Shown piece by piece: positions 1-5,923 of a DNA stretch of 8,661 nucleotides (position 1 is its first letter; each line of letters begins with the position of its first letter). The stretch is from JBBRGK01 sp036741355 (GTDB lineage Bacteria > Chloroflexota > Dehalococcoidia > CAUJGQ01). The notes below the pieces were generated by a model that was given only the letters and a program-made list of their open reading frames with translations, was not told the DNA's origin and ran no database searches. The position numbers and the translations under genes are program-made. The stretch spans positions 1 to 8,661 of the forward strand of contig DAINSK010000077.1 of NCBI GenBank assembly GCA_036741355.1, in the 5' to 3' direction.

Positions 1-106
1 TGCCCAGGACCTCCTGTCCCTCATCCGCAGCGCGGAGCACGGCAGCCTTGATACAGGCGTTCAGTCCCGGAACGTCACCTCCGCCCGTCAGAATCCCCAG
101 TCGCAC
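1..106 (-). CDS. pfkA: 6-phosphofructokinase, N-terminal part (cut by window edge)
   Basis: This is the first 35 codons of a phosphofructokinase read leftward off the window, so the stop is not visible. The translation starts MRLGILTGGGDVPGLNAC and continues with IKAAVLRAADEGQEVLG. The glycine-rich TGGGDVPGLN segment (residues 7-16) is the phosphoryl-donor binding loop at the N-terminus of the PFKA family, which phosphorylates fructose-6-phosphate in glycolysis, using ATP or in some members pyrophosphate. The GGGD form differs from the SGGDAPGMN of E. coli PfkA, and too little is present to tell whether ATP or PPi is the donor. The start is the GTG at 104-106, because an AGGAG lies 8 nt before it and the conserved beta strand RLGILTGGG begins directly after it. 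The nearest supported gene upstream points the other way, so this gene probably has its own promoter within 107-250. Confidence 0.85.
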   Translation of the reverse strand, partial: MRLGILTGGGDVPGLNACIKAAVLRAADEGQEVLG

Positions 107-114
107 GACAGTCT

Positions 115-119
115 CTCCT
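115..119 (-). promoter_or_regulatory. ribosome binding site of pfkA
   Basis: AGGAG on the minus strand lies 8 nt before the GTG at 104-106. It fixes this non-ATG codon as the start of the phosphofructokinase. Confidence 0.7.
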
Positions 120-185
120 ACTACGCGGCAATGCTTTACGCTGCCCCATTCTCTACGGGGATGCGGAAGCTTGCACCCTTGGGCT

Positions 186-219
186 GGGGTCTACGCCGAT
201 GACCTTCGGCGTAGACCCC
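186..219. repeat. perfect 14-bp inverted repeat (hairpin or operator)
   Basis: GGGGTCTACGCCGA (186-199) and its exact reverse complement TCGGCGTAGACCCC (206-219) flank a 6-nt loop, TGACCT. No T-tract follows on either strand, so a standard intrinsic terminator is unlikely. It lies 80 bp upstream of the pfkA GTG and so could be a regulator site or a structure in the pfkA leader. Read leftward, it also sits 22 nt after the stop of a doubtful 55-codon frame (242-409). Confidence 0.85.
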
Positions 220-412
220 CGGTGCGCATGCTTGTCTCTTACTAGCAGGTCGGCGCCAACGCCGTTCCCTCGTCATCCCCAATGCGCGAGTCGTTGAGCC
301 CGTCTCTCGGGTTCTCGTAACGGTCCAGCCGGGCTCCAGGGACGTCCGACGCTGTCCCCCGGGGCTTCCTCGTGCTGCCTGATTGACACCAGCCCAAGAC
401 CGGCGTCACGCT

Positions 413-453
413 GCTGCCACGCTGCCACGCTGCCAGCGGCGGTTAGCGGCGGT
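413..453. repeat. short tandem direct repeats
   Basis: GCTGCCAC occurs at 413-420 and 421-428, followed by GCTGCCAG at 429-436. AGCGGCGGT then occurs at 435-443 and again at 445-453. The cluster lies 50-90 bp upstream of the 56-aa ORF. It may be a regulator binding site, or simply low-complexity GC-rich sequence. Confidence 0.6.
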
Positions 454-491
454 CGCATACCCCGGCGGACGCAGAGGGCCGACACAGCGAA

Positions 492-497
492 GAGGAG
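492..497 (+). promoter_or_regulatory. ribosome binding site of the 56-aa ORF
   Basis: GAGGAG lies 7 nt before the ATG at 505-507. This near-ideal match and spacing is the main support for the small ORF being translated. Confidence 0.6.
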
Positions 498-504
498 CCG
501 AACG

Positions 505-675
505 ATGGCCATGGAAGTGAGTTGGTGGGAGCGCCGGGACCATGCCGACCGCGATGCGTTGGGGAAGGCGGCCCTGGCCGACTGCCGTGCGCTCCGCCAA
601 ACCATCGGAGAGATATATCAAAACTGGACGCGTGACGGTCTCTTCCACCTGGCAACGGAAGGGAGGGGTTCATGA
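505..675 (+). CDS. hypothetical 56-aa protein
   Basis: I do not recognise this family. The translation begins MAMEVSWWERRDHADRD, continues through an alanine-rich, probably helical stretch (about residues 18-32), then IYQNWTRDGLFHLATEG, and ends RGS. It is soluble-looking and charged, with three tryptophans (residues 7, 8 and 41), no signal peptide and no membrane segment. A strong GAGGAG lies 7 nt before the ATG; a second in-frame ATG at 511 is less well placed. Third codon positions are mostly G or C, as in the neighbouring genes, which supports coding. The stop (673-675) overlaps by 6 bp the end of the oppositely oriented methyltransferase gene, so the two are tail-to-tail and their transcripts would overlap. 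It could be a genuine small protein or the surviving start of a longer gene whose 3' part was lost. No function can be assigned. Confidence 0.5.
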   Translation: MAMEVSWWERRDHADRDALGKAALADCRALRQTIGEIYQNWTRDGLFHLATEGRGS

Positions 676-1308
676 CTTGACCGCCAGCACGCAGAAACCG
701 GCCGGCCCGTCCGGGGCGACCTGCGCCTCGACGCGGACGTCGTCGAATCCGGCAGCCCGGACAACCTGCTCCACCTCGCCGGGGCCGAAAAGTTTGGCCC
801 CGGCCTGGCTGAGACCCGCCCTGGCTCGCGGTGGCATATGCTCCCGCTCCTGGTAGCCGAGGGCCAGCCGGCCGCCTGGACGCAGGACGCGCCACAGCTC
901 GCGCACGGTGCTAACCGGGTCCGGCCAGAAGTAGATGACATGCGTGCCGCAGGTCTTATCGAAGGTAGCGTCCGTGTAGGGCAGCGCGCCGGCGTCACCC
1001 TGGCGAAGCTCCAGCCGTCCCGCGGCAATCGCAGCGGCATGCCGCGAATGCGCCTGCCGCACCATCAGGCCCGAGGCATCCACCCCCGCGACGAACCCCT
1101 CCGAGGCACGGGCCACGAGTTGGGCGAGCGCTACTCCGGGCCCGAACCCCACCTCCAGCACCCGGTCGTGCGGCTCGATCTGCAGGAGGTCGACTATCCA
1201 GAGGTTGAGCGCCGCGTTGCCCCGGCGCATAAGACGGGCGACAAACCAACCCAGGAGACCCCGTGGGCGCCCGAACTGCCTGCCGATGACCTGCTGCAAC
1301 CGGCTCAT
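670..1308 (-). CDS. class I SAM-dependent methyltransferase, substrate unknown
   Basis: This is a 212-aa cytosolic methyltransferase with the class I Rossmann-like fold (Methyltransf_11/UbiE-like). Motif I, the SAM-binding loop, is VLEVGFGPGVAL (residues 50-61). The acidic residue after strand 2 is in GVDASGLM (75-82), followed by QGDAGALPYTDATFD (103-117) and the post-motif LRPGGRLALGY (142-152). The N-terminal GRQFGRPRGLLG and helix to residue 45 precede the catalytic fold. Similar stand-alone proteins of this length are common in Chloroflexota and actinobacteria, and their methyl acceptor is not known. The frame is open upstream to 1623, but the ATG at 1306-1308 is chosen because AGGTGG lies 9 nt before it and the extra N-terminal residues look non-coding. 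It is transcribed divergently from the TIR-STAND gene, with 313 bp between starts, and overlaps the small plus-strand ORF at its 3' end. I see no evidence tying it functionally to either neighbour. Confidence 0.85.
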   Translation of the reverse strand: MSRLQQVIGRQFGRPRGLLGWFVARLMRRGNAALNLWIVDLLQIEPHDRVLEVGFGPGVALAQLVARASEGFVAGVDASGLMVRQAHSRHAAAIAAGRLELRQGDAGALPYTDATFDKTCGTHVIYFWPDPVSTVRELWRVLRPGGRLALGYQEREHMPPRARAGLSQAGAKLFGPGEVEQVVRAAGFDDVRVEAQVAPDGPAGFCVLAVKS

Positions 1309-1317
1309 GATTGGTGA

Positions 1318-1323
1318 CCACCT
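1318..1323 (-). promoter_or_regulatory. ribosome binding site of the methyltransferase gene
   Basis: AGGTGG on the minus strand lies 9 nt before the ATG at 1306-1308. It supports the 212-aa start over the longer in-frame extension. Confidence 0.6.
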
Positions 1324-1611
1324 ATCGGAGTGCCCGTTTTGGTCTGTGACAACCCGGCATGCGCAGCGATGAAACCGCTCGGCTTGGCTGCGGGCAAGCG
1401 GGCAGCCCCCGGCTGACTCCGTAGGCATCATACGGTTTACGGCACAGACGTGGTGAACTGCTCGACCATGAAGGCTCTGCTTTCGCGGCGATCGTACGCG
1501 GTCAGGCGCGGACTGGGAAGAGAAGGCGCCTGTCTGCGCTGCCCACGTCTCGTTTCCTATACAGCACGGCGTGAACCGGCTAGGCTCTGCTACGGCACTT
1601 GCAGCGCGACC

Positions 1612-1616
1612 GGGAG
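1612..1616 (+). promoter_or_regulatory. ribosome binding site of the TIR-STAND gene
   Basis: GGGAG lies 5 nt before the ATG at 1622. The upstream in-frame GTG at 1571 has no such sequence, so the ATG is preferred. Confidence 0.55.
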
Positions 1617-1621
1617 CAGCC

Positions 1622-4261
1622 ATGGCGGAGCACGTCCCCTACGTCTTCCTCAGTTACGCCGGTATCGATCGTGCGCGCGCCTTCGCCGTCGCCGACGGAC
1701 TCGAAGGCGCCGGTGTGCGCGTCTGGATCGACCGCCAGGCGATCGCAGGCGGGTCGAGCTGGAGCGCTGAGATCGTCGACGGCATCGCCGGCTGTGCCGC
1801 CTTCGTCGTGCTGGGCTCGGCACAGGCTTTCGCCTCGCCGAACGTGCAGCGTGAGCTGAACCTGGCCGTCGAGGAGAACCGATCGCTGCTGCCACTGCTA
1901 CTGGAGCGCACGGAGCAACCGCGTGAGGTCCGCTACGCTCTCGCGGGGCGACAGTGGATCGAGCTGCTGGACCGGCCGGAGGCCGACTGGCTGCCCGACG
2001 TGGTGAAGGCGCTGGCGCGGCTCGGCGTTGCGCCGGTTACCGCTGATCCGGTCGCCGCGGGATCGAACGCCTCCGGCATACCGTACGCCAACCTGCCGGT
2101 CCCGCCAACAAGCCTCGTGGGGCGGGAGCGCGAGATTGCCGAAGTGTCCACGCTCCTGGAGACCAGCCGGCTCCTGACCCTCACCGGTCCCGGCGGCACG
2201 GGCAAGACGCGCCTCGCCGTGGCCGTGGCCACTGCCGCAGCAGTCCGCTTCCCCGACGGCGTCTGCTTCGTGGACCTCTCCGCCCTGGCCGAACCGGCGC
2301 TCGTGCCGGCCGCCATTGCCCGTGCCCTTGCTGTGCGCGAGGTCGAAGGCACGCCGTTGCTGGAGACGCTGCTGGCCGCGCTGCGCGGGCGGCGCACGCT
2401 GCTGCTGCTGGACAACTTCGAGCAGCTCACCGCTGCCGCGCCGCTGCTTAGCACCCTGCTGGCCGGCTGCCCGACCCTCACGTTGCTGGTCACCAGCCGC
2501 GTGCTGCTGCGCCTGTCGACAGAGGACCAGTACGCGGTGCCCCCGCTGCCGCTGCCCGATGACAGCACGGGGTGGATTCCGGCATTGGTGGAGAACCCGG
2601 CGGTGGCGCTGTTCGTCCAGCGGGCGCAGGCGGCGCTGCCGGGCTTCGCGCTCGCCGCCGAGAACGCCGCCACGGTCACGGCGATCGTCCGCAGGCTGGA
2701 TGGGCTGCCGCTCGCCATCGAGCTTGCCGCCGCCCGCCTCCGGCTGCTCTCGCCGGCCGCGCTGCTGACGCGACTGGAGAGCGCCCTCACGCTCCTGACC
2801 GGCGGGGCGCGCGACCTGCCGGCGCGTCAGCAGACGTTGCGCAACACCATCGCCTGGAGCTACGACCTGCTCGAGCCGGCCGAACGGACGTTGTTCCGGC
2901 GGCTGGCGGCGTTCCCGGACGGCTGCACGCTGGAAGCGGCGGAAGCAGTGTGCGATGCGGAGCACGACCTGGGCCTGGACCTGCTGGATGGCGTGAGCTC
3001 GCTGCTGGACAAGAGCCTGCTGCAGCAGCGGGACGGCCGCAACGGCGAGCCGCGCTTCGGCATAATGCAGACCATCCGCGACTACGCTCTCGATCGGCTG
3101 GCGGAGTCCGGCGAGGAAGAGGCGCTCCGCCAGCAGCAGACGCTCTTCTACCTGGCGCTGGCGCGGCGGGCCGAGCGGGCGGTCGAGTACGATCGGCTGC
3201 TGGCGGAGCTGGACAACCTGCGCGCCGTGCTCGCCTGGTGCGCAGAACGGAATGAGCTCGGCCTTGGCGCCCGGCTGGCCTGGGCGCTCGGTCGGTTCTT
3301 CGCCGAGCGCGGCCTCGTTCGCGACATGGCTGAGTGGGTAGCCCGCCTGCTCGCGCTGCCGGGCGCCGCCGAACTCAGCATCAGCCGGGCGCGGCTGCTG
3401 GTGATGGCAGGGCAGGCGGTGGCGGGTGAGGATGTGCCGCAGTCGTTGCGGCTGTTCCAGGAGAGCGTCGCCGTCAGCCGGGCGGTTGGTGACACCAGCT
3501 GCCTGGGCGTCGCATTGGGCATGCTCGCATTCATCTTGCTGCGCCGTGATCCCGCTACAGCCAGGCCGTACGCCGAAGAGGCGCTGGCGCTCGTACGTGA
3601 GCAGGGCATTAGCTGGCGTGAGGCGCTGCTGCTCGGCTATCTGTCGTCCATCGCCGCGGCGGAGGGCGACGCGGTCAACGCCCGCAGCTACTTGGCGCAG
3701 GCGGTGGCCGTGGCAGACCCGCTGGACGATCCCCGACGGGTAGGACCTACAAACTTTCAGCGCGGATGGCTCGCCTGGCTGGACGGCGACCCGGCGACGG
3801 CGAGCCGGCTGATGGAGGCAGCGGTCGCCGACTTCGAGGCGAGCGGGGTTGAGAATGAGAATCGCATTACCTTCTCGCTCGTGCTGGCCCGCATACAGGT
3901 GGCGCTTGGCGAGCCGCGGCGCGCGGCCGAGCTGGCGCGCACGGCCCTGGTGCTCTGCCGAAAGCTGGGATCGCAGTACCGGGCGCAGGACGGCATCGAA
4001 ATCGCCGGCTGCGTAGTGGCGGCGCTCGGCATGCCCGCACGCGCGGCCCAACTGCTCGCTGCGGCGGCAGCGCTGAGCCGCCGTACAGAAGTTCGCGCAC
4101 GAGGGATTTTTGCAGTCGATCCCGACCAGGCGATCGCGACCGCGAAAGCTGCGCTCGGCGACGAGGCGTTCGCAGCCGCCTGGTCGGAGGGCGAACGCCT
4201 GAGTCGCGACGAAGCGATCGACCTCGCCCTCGAGGCCCTGGCGCCGGCCGCGCGCGTGTAA
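1622..4261 (+). CDS. TIR / NB-ARC-type STAND NTPase / TPR-like protein (bacterial NLR-like)
   Basis: An 879-aa three-part protein. The N-terminal TIR domain (about 6-135) shows YVFLSYAGID (7-16), GVRVWIDRQAIAGGSSW (31-47) and ASPNVQREL (71-79). Glu78 sits where the catalytic glutamate of NADase TIR domains lies, although the usual Trp just before it is replaced (PNV). The STAND NTPase follows: SLVGRERE (164-171), Walker A GPGGTGKT (189-196), Walker B ending at Asp264 (LLLLDNFE), LLVTSR (288-293) and GLPLAIELAAARL (361-373). A winged-helix-like segment spans about 405-493 and ends in MQTIRDYALDRL, where plant NLRs carry MHD. Residues from about 500 to 825 are helical, TPR-like repeats, presumably the sensor. 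The STAND and C-terminal parts match AfsR/COG3903 regulators, including the LGDEAFAAAWSEGERLS end that usually precedes a LuxR helix-turn-helix, but this protein stops there. The likely role is ligand-triggered oligomerisation and TIR-dependent NAD+ cleavage or signalling, as in phage defence; that is inferred from architecture. It appears monocistronic. Confidence 0.9.
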   Translation: MAEHVPYVFLSYAGIDRARAFAVADGLEGAGVRVWIDRQAIAGGSSWSAEIVDGIAGCAAFVVLGSAQAFASPNVQRELNLAVEENRSLLPLLLERTEQPREVRYALAGRQWIELLDRPEADWLPDVVKALARLGVAPVTADPVAAGSNASGIPYANLPVPPTSLVGREREIAEVSTLLETSRLLTLTGPGGTGKTRLAVAVATAAAVRFPDGVCFVDLSALAEPALVPAAIARALAVREVEGTPLLETLLAALRGRRTLLLLDNFEQLTAAAPLLSTLLAGCPTLTLLVTSRVLLRLSTEDQYAVPPLPLPDDSTGWIPALVENPAVALFVQRAQAALPGFALAAENAATVTAIVRRLDGLPLAIELAAARLRLLSPAALLTRLESALTLLTGGARDLPARQQTLRNTIAWSYDLLEPAERTLFRRLAAFPDGCTLEAAEAVCDAEHDLGLDLLDGVSSLLDKSLLQQRDGRNGEPRFGIMQTIRDYALDRLAESGEEEALRQQQTLFYLALARRAERAVEYDRLLAELDNLRAVLAWCAERNELGLGARLAWALGRFFAERGLVRDMAEWVARLLALPGAAELSISRARLLVMAGQAVAGEDVPQSLRLFQESVAVSRAVGDTSCLGVALGMLAFILLRRDPATARPYAEEALALVREQGISWREALLLGYLSSIAAAEGDAVNARSYLAQAVAVADPLDDPRRVGPTNFQRGWLAWLDGDPATASRLMEAAVADFEASGVENENRITFSLVLARIQVALGEPRRAAELARTALVLCRKLGSQYRAQDGIEIAGCVVAALGMPARAAQLLAAAAALSRRTEVRARGIFAVDPDQAIATAKAALGDEAFAAAWSEGERLSRDEAIDLALEALAPAARV

Positions 4262-4310
4262 TGCGTTCGTCAGGCCGCCAGCCGACACGTGAGAGTCATC
4301 GCGTGGATCG

Positions 4311-4324
4311 CTCAGCAGTCTGAG
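4311..4324 (+). terminator. weak hairpin after the TIR-STAND gene
   Basis: CTCAG (4311-4315), loop CAGT and CTGAG (4320-4324) form a 5-bp stem about 50 nt after the TIR-STAND stop. Only scattered T residues follow, so termination here is a guess. Confidence 0.2.
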
Positions 4325-4464
4325 AGCGTTGTGGTCTGCGTCCCGGTGGAATGGTCCGTCTCCAACTTGTCATAGTGCTGAAGCAAGATCGGCTGGTCGA
4401 AGCCCACCATCGAAACGTGCCCTGCCGCACGGAACAATGCCGCCCTTCCGGTGACTGCACCCAC
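4312..4464 (-). other. possible gene remnant between the convergent genes
   Basis: A minus-strand frame, open from inside the 3' end of selA down to a TGA at 4312-4314, reads in a protein-like way. From a GTG at 4462-4464 it gives 50 residues, beginning VGAVTGRAALFRAAGHVS and continuing MVGFDQPILLQHYDKLETDH from an ATG at 4408-4410. No ribosome binding site precedes either start and I recognise no family. It may be the 3' end of a gene whose front was lost next to selA, or a chance open frame. The rest of 4262-4520 shows nothing else. Confidence 0.25.
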
Positions 4465-4520
4465 GAATGGGCGCGGCCTGGACACTTGGCGGCTTTCCGC
4501 GTTTCTGGCCGGGGTTCCGG

Positions 4521-5909
4521 TTACCCACCGGGGTTTGTTGGCGACCCGGGACCTGGTGTTTCTGAGCCGGCTAGAGCCGTAAGGGCGGTTATGACCTCGG
4601 CGTCGTCGCGGGGATGCACAGTCCGCGGGTCCAGAACCAGCAGGCCGTCCTCAATGCGGGCGACGACAGCAGGCGTTCGTCGGCGAAGGGCGGCCGCGGC
4701 GGCGTCCGGATTGCACACGCGGAGACAGAGCACGCGTGTTTCGACCCCTTCCCCGGGAAGGCTGCCGCCGCCGACCATCGATAGTGACGGCCTCACTTCT
4801 GCAGGCAACGTGATTGCTTCCGCCCAGGTCCGCGCCCGCGTCTCCAGTGCTGCAACGGGCGTTGCGATCATCCTCCAGACAGGGATCTCGGTCAGTTCTT
4901 CCCCGCGCGCGTAGTGCTGCAGGGTGGCGGCCAGAGCGGCGATGGTCATCTTGTCCATGCGCACCGCCCTGGCCAGTGCGTGCTCGCGCAGGGTAGCGAT
5001 GAGGTTCTTGTGGCCCGCGAGGATGCCGGCCTGAGGACCTCCGAGAAGCTTGTCTCCGGAAAAAGCGGAAACGTCAACTCCGGCCGAGACGCTCTCTTGC
5101 ACCATCGGTTCCGGCAGCATACCGAAGCGGCGCGTATCGAGCAGACAGCCGCTGCCCAGGTCGTCGAGCAAGAGAACGCCGCGTTCGTGCGCGAGCGCGG
5201 CCAGTTCCTTGATATCGGGAAACGCCGTAAAGCCGATGACACGAAAGTTACTTGCGTGCACCCGGAGAATCGCCGCTGTGCGTTCGCTGATCGCATCGGC
5301 GAAGTCGCGCAGGTTGGTGCGATTAGTAGTCCCGACCTCGACAAGCGTCGCGCCGCTCTGGCGCAGAACGTCCGGGATGCGAAAGCCGCCACCGATCTCG
5401 ACGGCCTGGCCGCGGCTGACGATCACTTCGCGGCCTTGGCAGAGGGCCGACAGCAACAGCAGCATCGCCGAGGCGTTGTTGTTTACGGCGATTCCCGCTT
5501 CCGCGCCCGTCACCCGTTGAATCAGCTCTTCCAGATGGCTGAACCGAGAACCGCGGGCTCCGGCGTCGAGGTCGTACTCGAGGTTCGAATAACCCTGTCC
5601 GGCCGCGAGAACGGCGGCCAACGCCGAATCGGATAGCGGCGCCCGTCCGAGGTTTGTATGAAGGATTACGCCCGTGGCATTAATGACCGGGCGCAGCGAA
5701 GGCCGCTCGAACTCCGTCAGTAGTGCGGCCGCGCGGCCGGCTAGCTCATCCAGCGAAGGAGCCGGCGCGCCGTCTATAATATTTTGTCGCGCTTCGTCGA
5801 GCGCCGCGCGCGCGGCGGCGATTCGCGTGAACGGGGCGTGCTCACCCGCCAAAAGCGGATGGGAGAGCAGTCTGTCTACCGCCGGCAGCGAACGGAACGC
5901 GTTCGTCAT
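4521..5909 (-). CDS. selA: L-seryl-tRNA(Sec) selenium transferase (selenocysteine synthase)
   Basis: SelA is a PLP enzyme that converts seryl-tRNA(Sec) to selenocysteinyl-tRNA(Sec) with selenophosphate, in the cytosol. At 462 aa it is full length (E. coli SelA is about 463). The N-terminal tRNA-binding part starts with the typical LPAVDRLLSHPLL (8-20). Core signatures are INATGVILHTNLGRAPL (76-92), YSNLEYDLDAGARGSR (107-122), AVNNNASAM (141-149), VEIGGGFRIPDVL (170-182), VEVGTTNRTN (190-199) and LLLDDLGSG (246-254). SGDKLLGGPQAG (284-295) carries the PLP lysine, Lys287. A departure is SRGQ at 165-168, where SelA proteins I know have SRGE. The ATG at 5907-5909 fits the family N-terminus but has no ribosome binding site of its own; a 5-codon leader overlaps it. 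The gene is divergent from the aminotransferase-serA operon. No selB, selC or selD is visible, so those must lie elsewhere. The presence of selA implies that the organism makes selenoproteins. Confidence 0.95.
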   Translation of the reverse strand: MTNAFRSLPAVDRLLSHPLLAGEHAPFTRIAAARAALDEARQNIIDGAPAPSLDELAGRAAALLTEFERPSLRPVINATGVILHTNLGRAPLSDSALAAVLAAGQGYSNLEYDLDAGARGSRFSHLEELIQRVTGAEAGIAVNNNASAMLLLLSALCQGREVIVSRGQAVEIGGGFRIPDVLRQSGATLVEVGTTNRTNLRDFADAISERTAAILRVHASNFRVIGFTAFPDIKELAALAHERGVLLLDDLGSGCLLDTRRFGMLPEPMVQESVSAGVDVSAFSGDKLLGGPQAGILAGHKNLIATLREHALARAVRMDKMTIAALAATLQHYARGEELTEIPVWRMIATPVAALETRARTWAEAITLPAEVRPSLSMVGGGSLPGEGVETRVLCLRVCNPDAAAAALRRRTPAVVARIEDGLLVLDPRTVHPRDDAEVITALTALAGSETPGPGSPTNPGG

Positions 5910-5923
5910 CTATTGTTCGTCAT
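5906..5923 (-). other. 5-codon leader frame overlapping the selA start
   Basis: ATG at 5921-5923 opens a frame reading MTNNR and then TGA. That TGA overlaps the selA ATG as ATGA. The only Shine-Dalgarno-like sequence nearby, AAGGGG (5934-5939 on the minus strand), is 10 nt before this ATG and 24 nt before the selA ATG. The 9-mer ATGACGAAC is present at both starts, 14 bp apart. It may act by translational coupling, or be a chance duplication. Confidence 0.35.

Larger units (their letters stand above)
107..504. other. intergenic stretch without a secure gene
   Basis: About 400 bases separate the minus-strand pfkA start from the plus-strand 56-aa ORF. The stretch holds the pfkA ribosome binding site, a perfect 14-bp inverted repeat at 186-219 and short tandem repeats at 413-453. 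A TTGACA at 383-388 on the plus strand looks like a -35 box, but no acceptable -10 lies 16-18 nt downstream. One minus-strand frame is open from 442 down to a TAG at 242-244, with a possible GTG at 407-409 giving 55 residues. Part of it reads RLDRYENPRDGLNDSRIGDDE, which looks protein-like. It has no ribosome binding site and I recognise no family, so I do not call it a gene. Confidence 0.5.
1309..1621. other. divergent intergenic region between methyltransferase and TIR-STAND genes
   Basis: These 313 bases must hold the promoters of both flanking genes, and no convincing gene lies within them. On the minus strand TTGTCA (1347-1352) resembles a -35 box, but the hexamer 17 nt on is poor. On the plus strand TATACA (1558-1563) resembles a -10 box without a good -35 partner. 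Two small inverted repeats are visible: GGCTGC/GCAGCC (1386-1391 and 1402-1407) and CCGTA/TACGG (1419-1423 and 1431-1435). Neither is strong enough to call an operator. Confidence 0.5.

Noticed and set aside
383..411. Promoter from TTGACA at 383-388
   Set aside because: The -35 is perfect, but the hexamers 16-18 nt downstream (around TCACGC) do not resemble a -10 box.
1571..1621. GTG start for the TIR-STAND protein
   Set aside because: It has no ribosome binding site. The ATG at 1622 has GGGAG 5 nt upstream and begins right before the first TIR strand.
1309..1623. Longer N-terminus for the methyltransferase
   Set aside because: The extra 105 residues are Cys/Arg/Ser-rich and unlike the family, and a good ribosome binding site precedes the internal ATG at 1306-1308.
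1898..4288. 796-codon open frame on the minus strand
   Set aside because: It lies wholly antisense to the TIR-STAND gene, reads as a Gln/Arg/Ala-rich protein with no domain, and is the kind of shadow frame that GC-rich codon bias produces.
4262..4520. Search for selC (selenocysteine tRNA) near selA
   Set aside because: I looked for a long acceptor/T arm with a TTCGA loop here and in 5910-6063 and saw no cloverleaf. A covariance-model search would be decisive.
4509..4536. CCGGGGTT repeated at 4509-4516 and 4528-4535 around the selA stop
   Set aside because: An 8-bp GC-rich repeat is expected by chance here. It gives no terminator hairpin with a T-tract.
4351..4914. 187-codon plus-strand frame
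   Set aside because: Most of it is antisense to the 3' end of selA, its composition is Ser/Arg/Thr-rich, and it shows no recognisable domain.
4914..5636. 240-codon plus-strand frame
   Set aside because: It is antisense to the conserved core of selA, whose identity is certain. No family was recognised.
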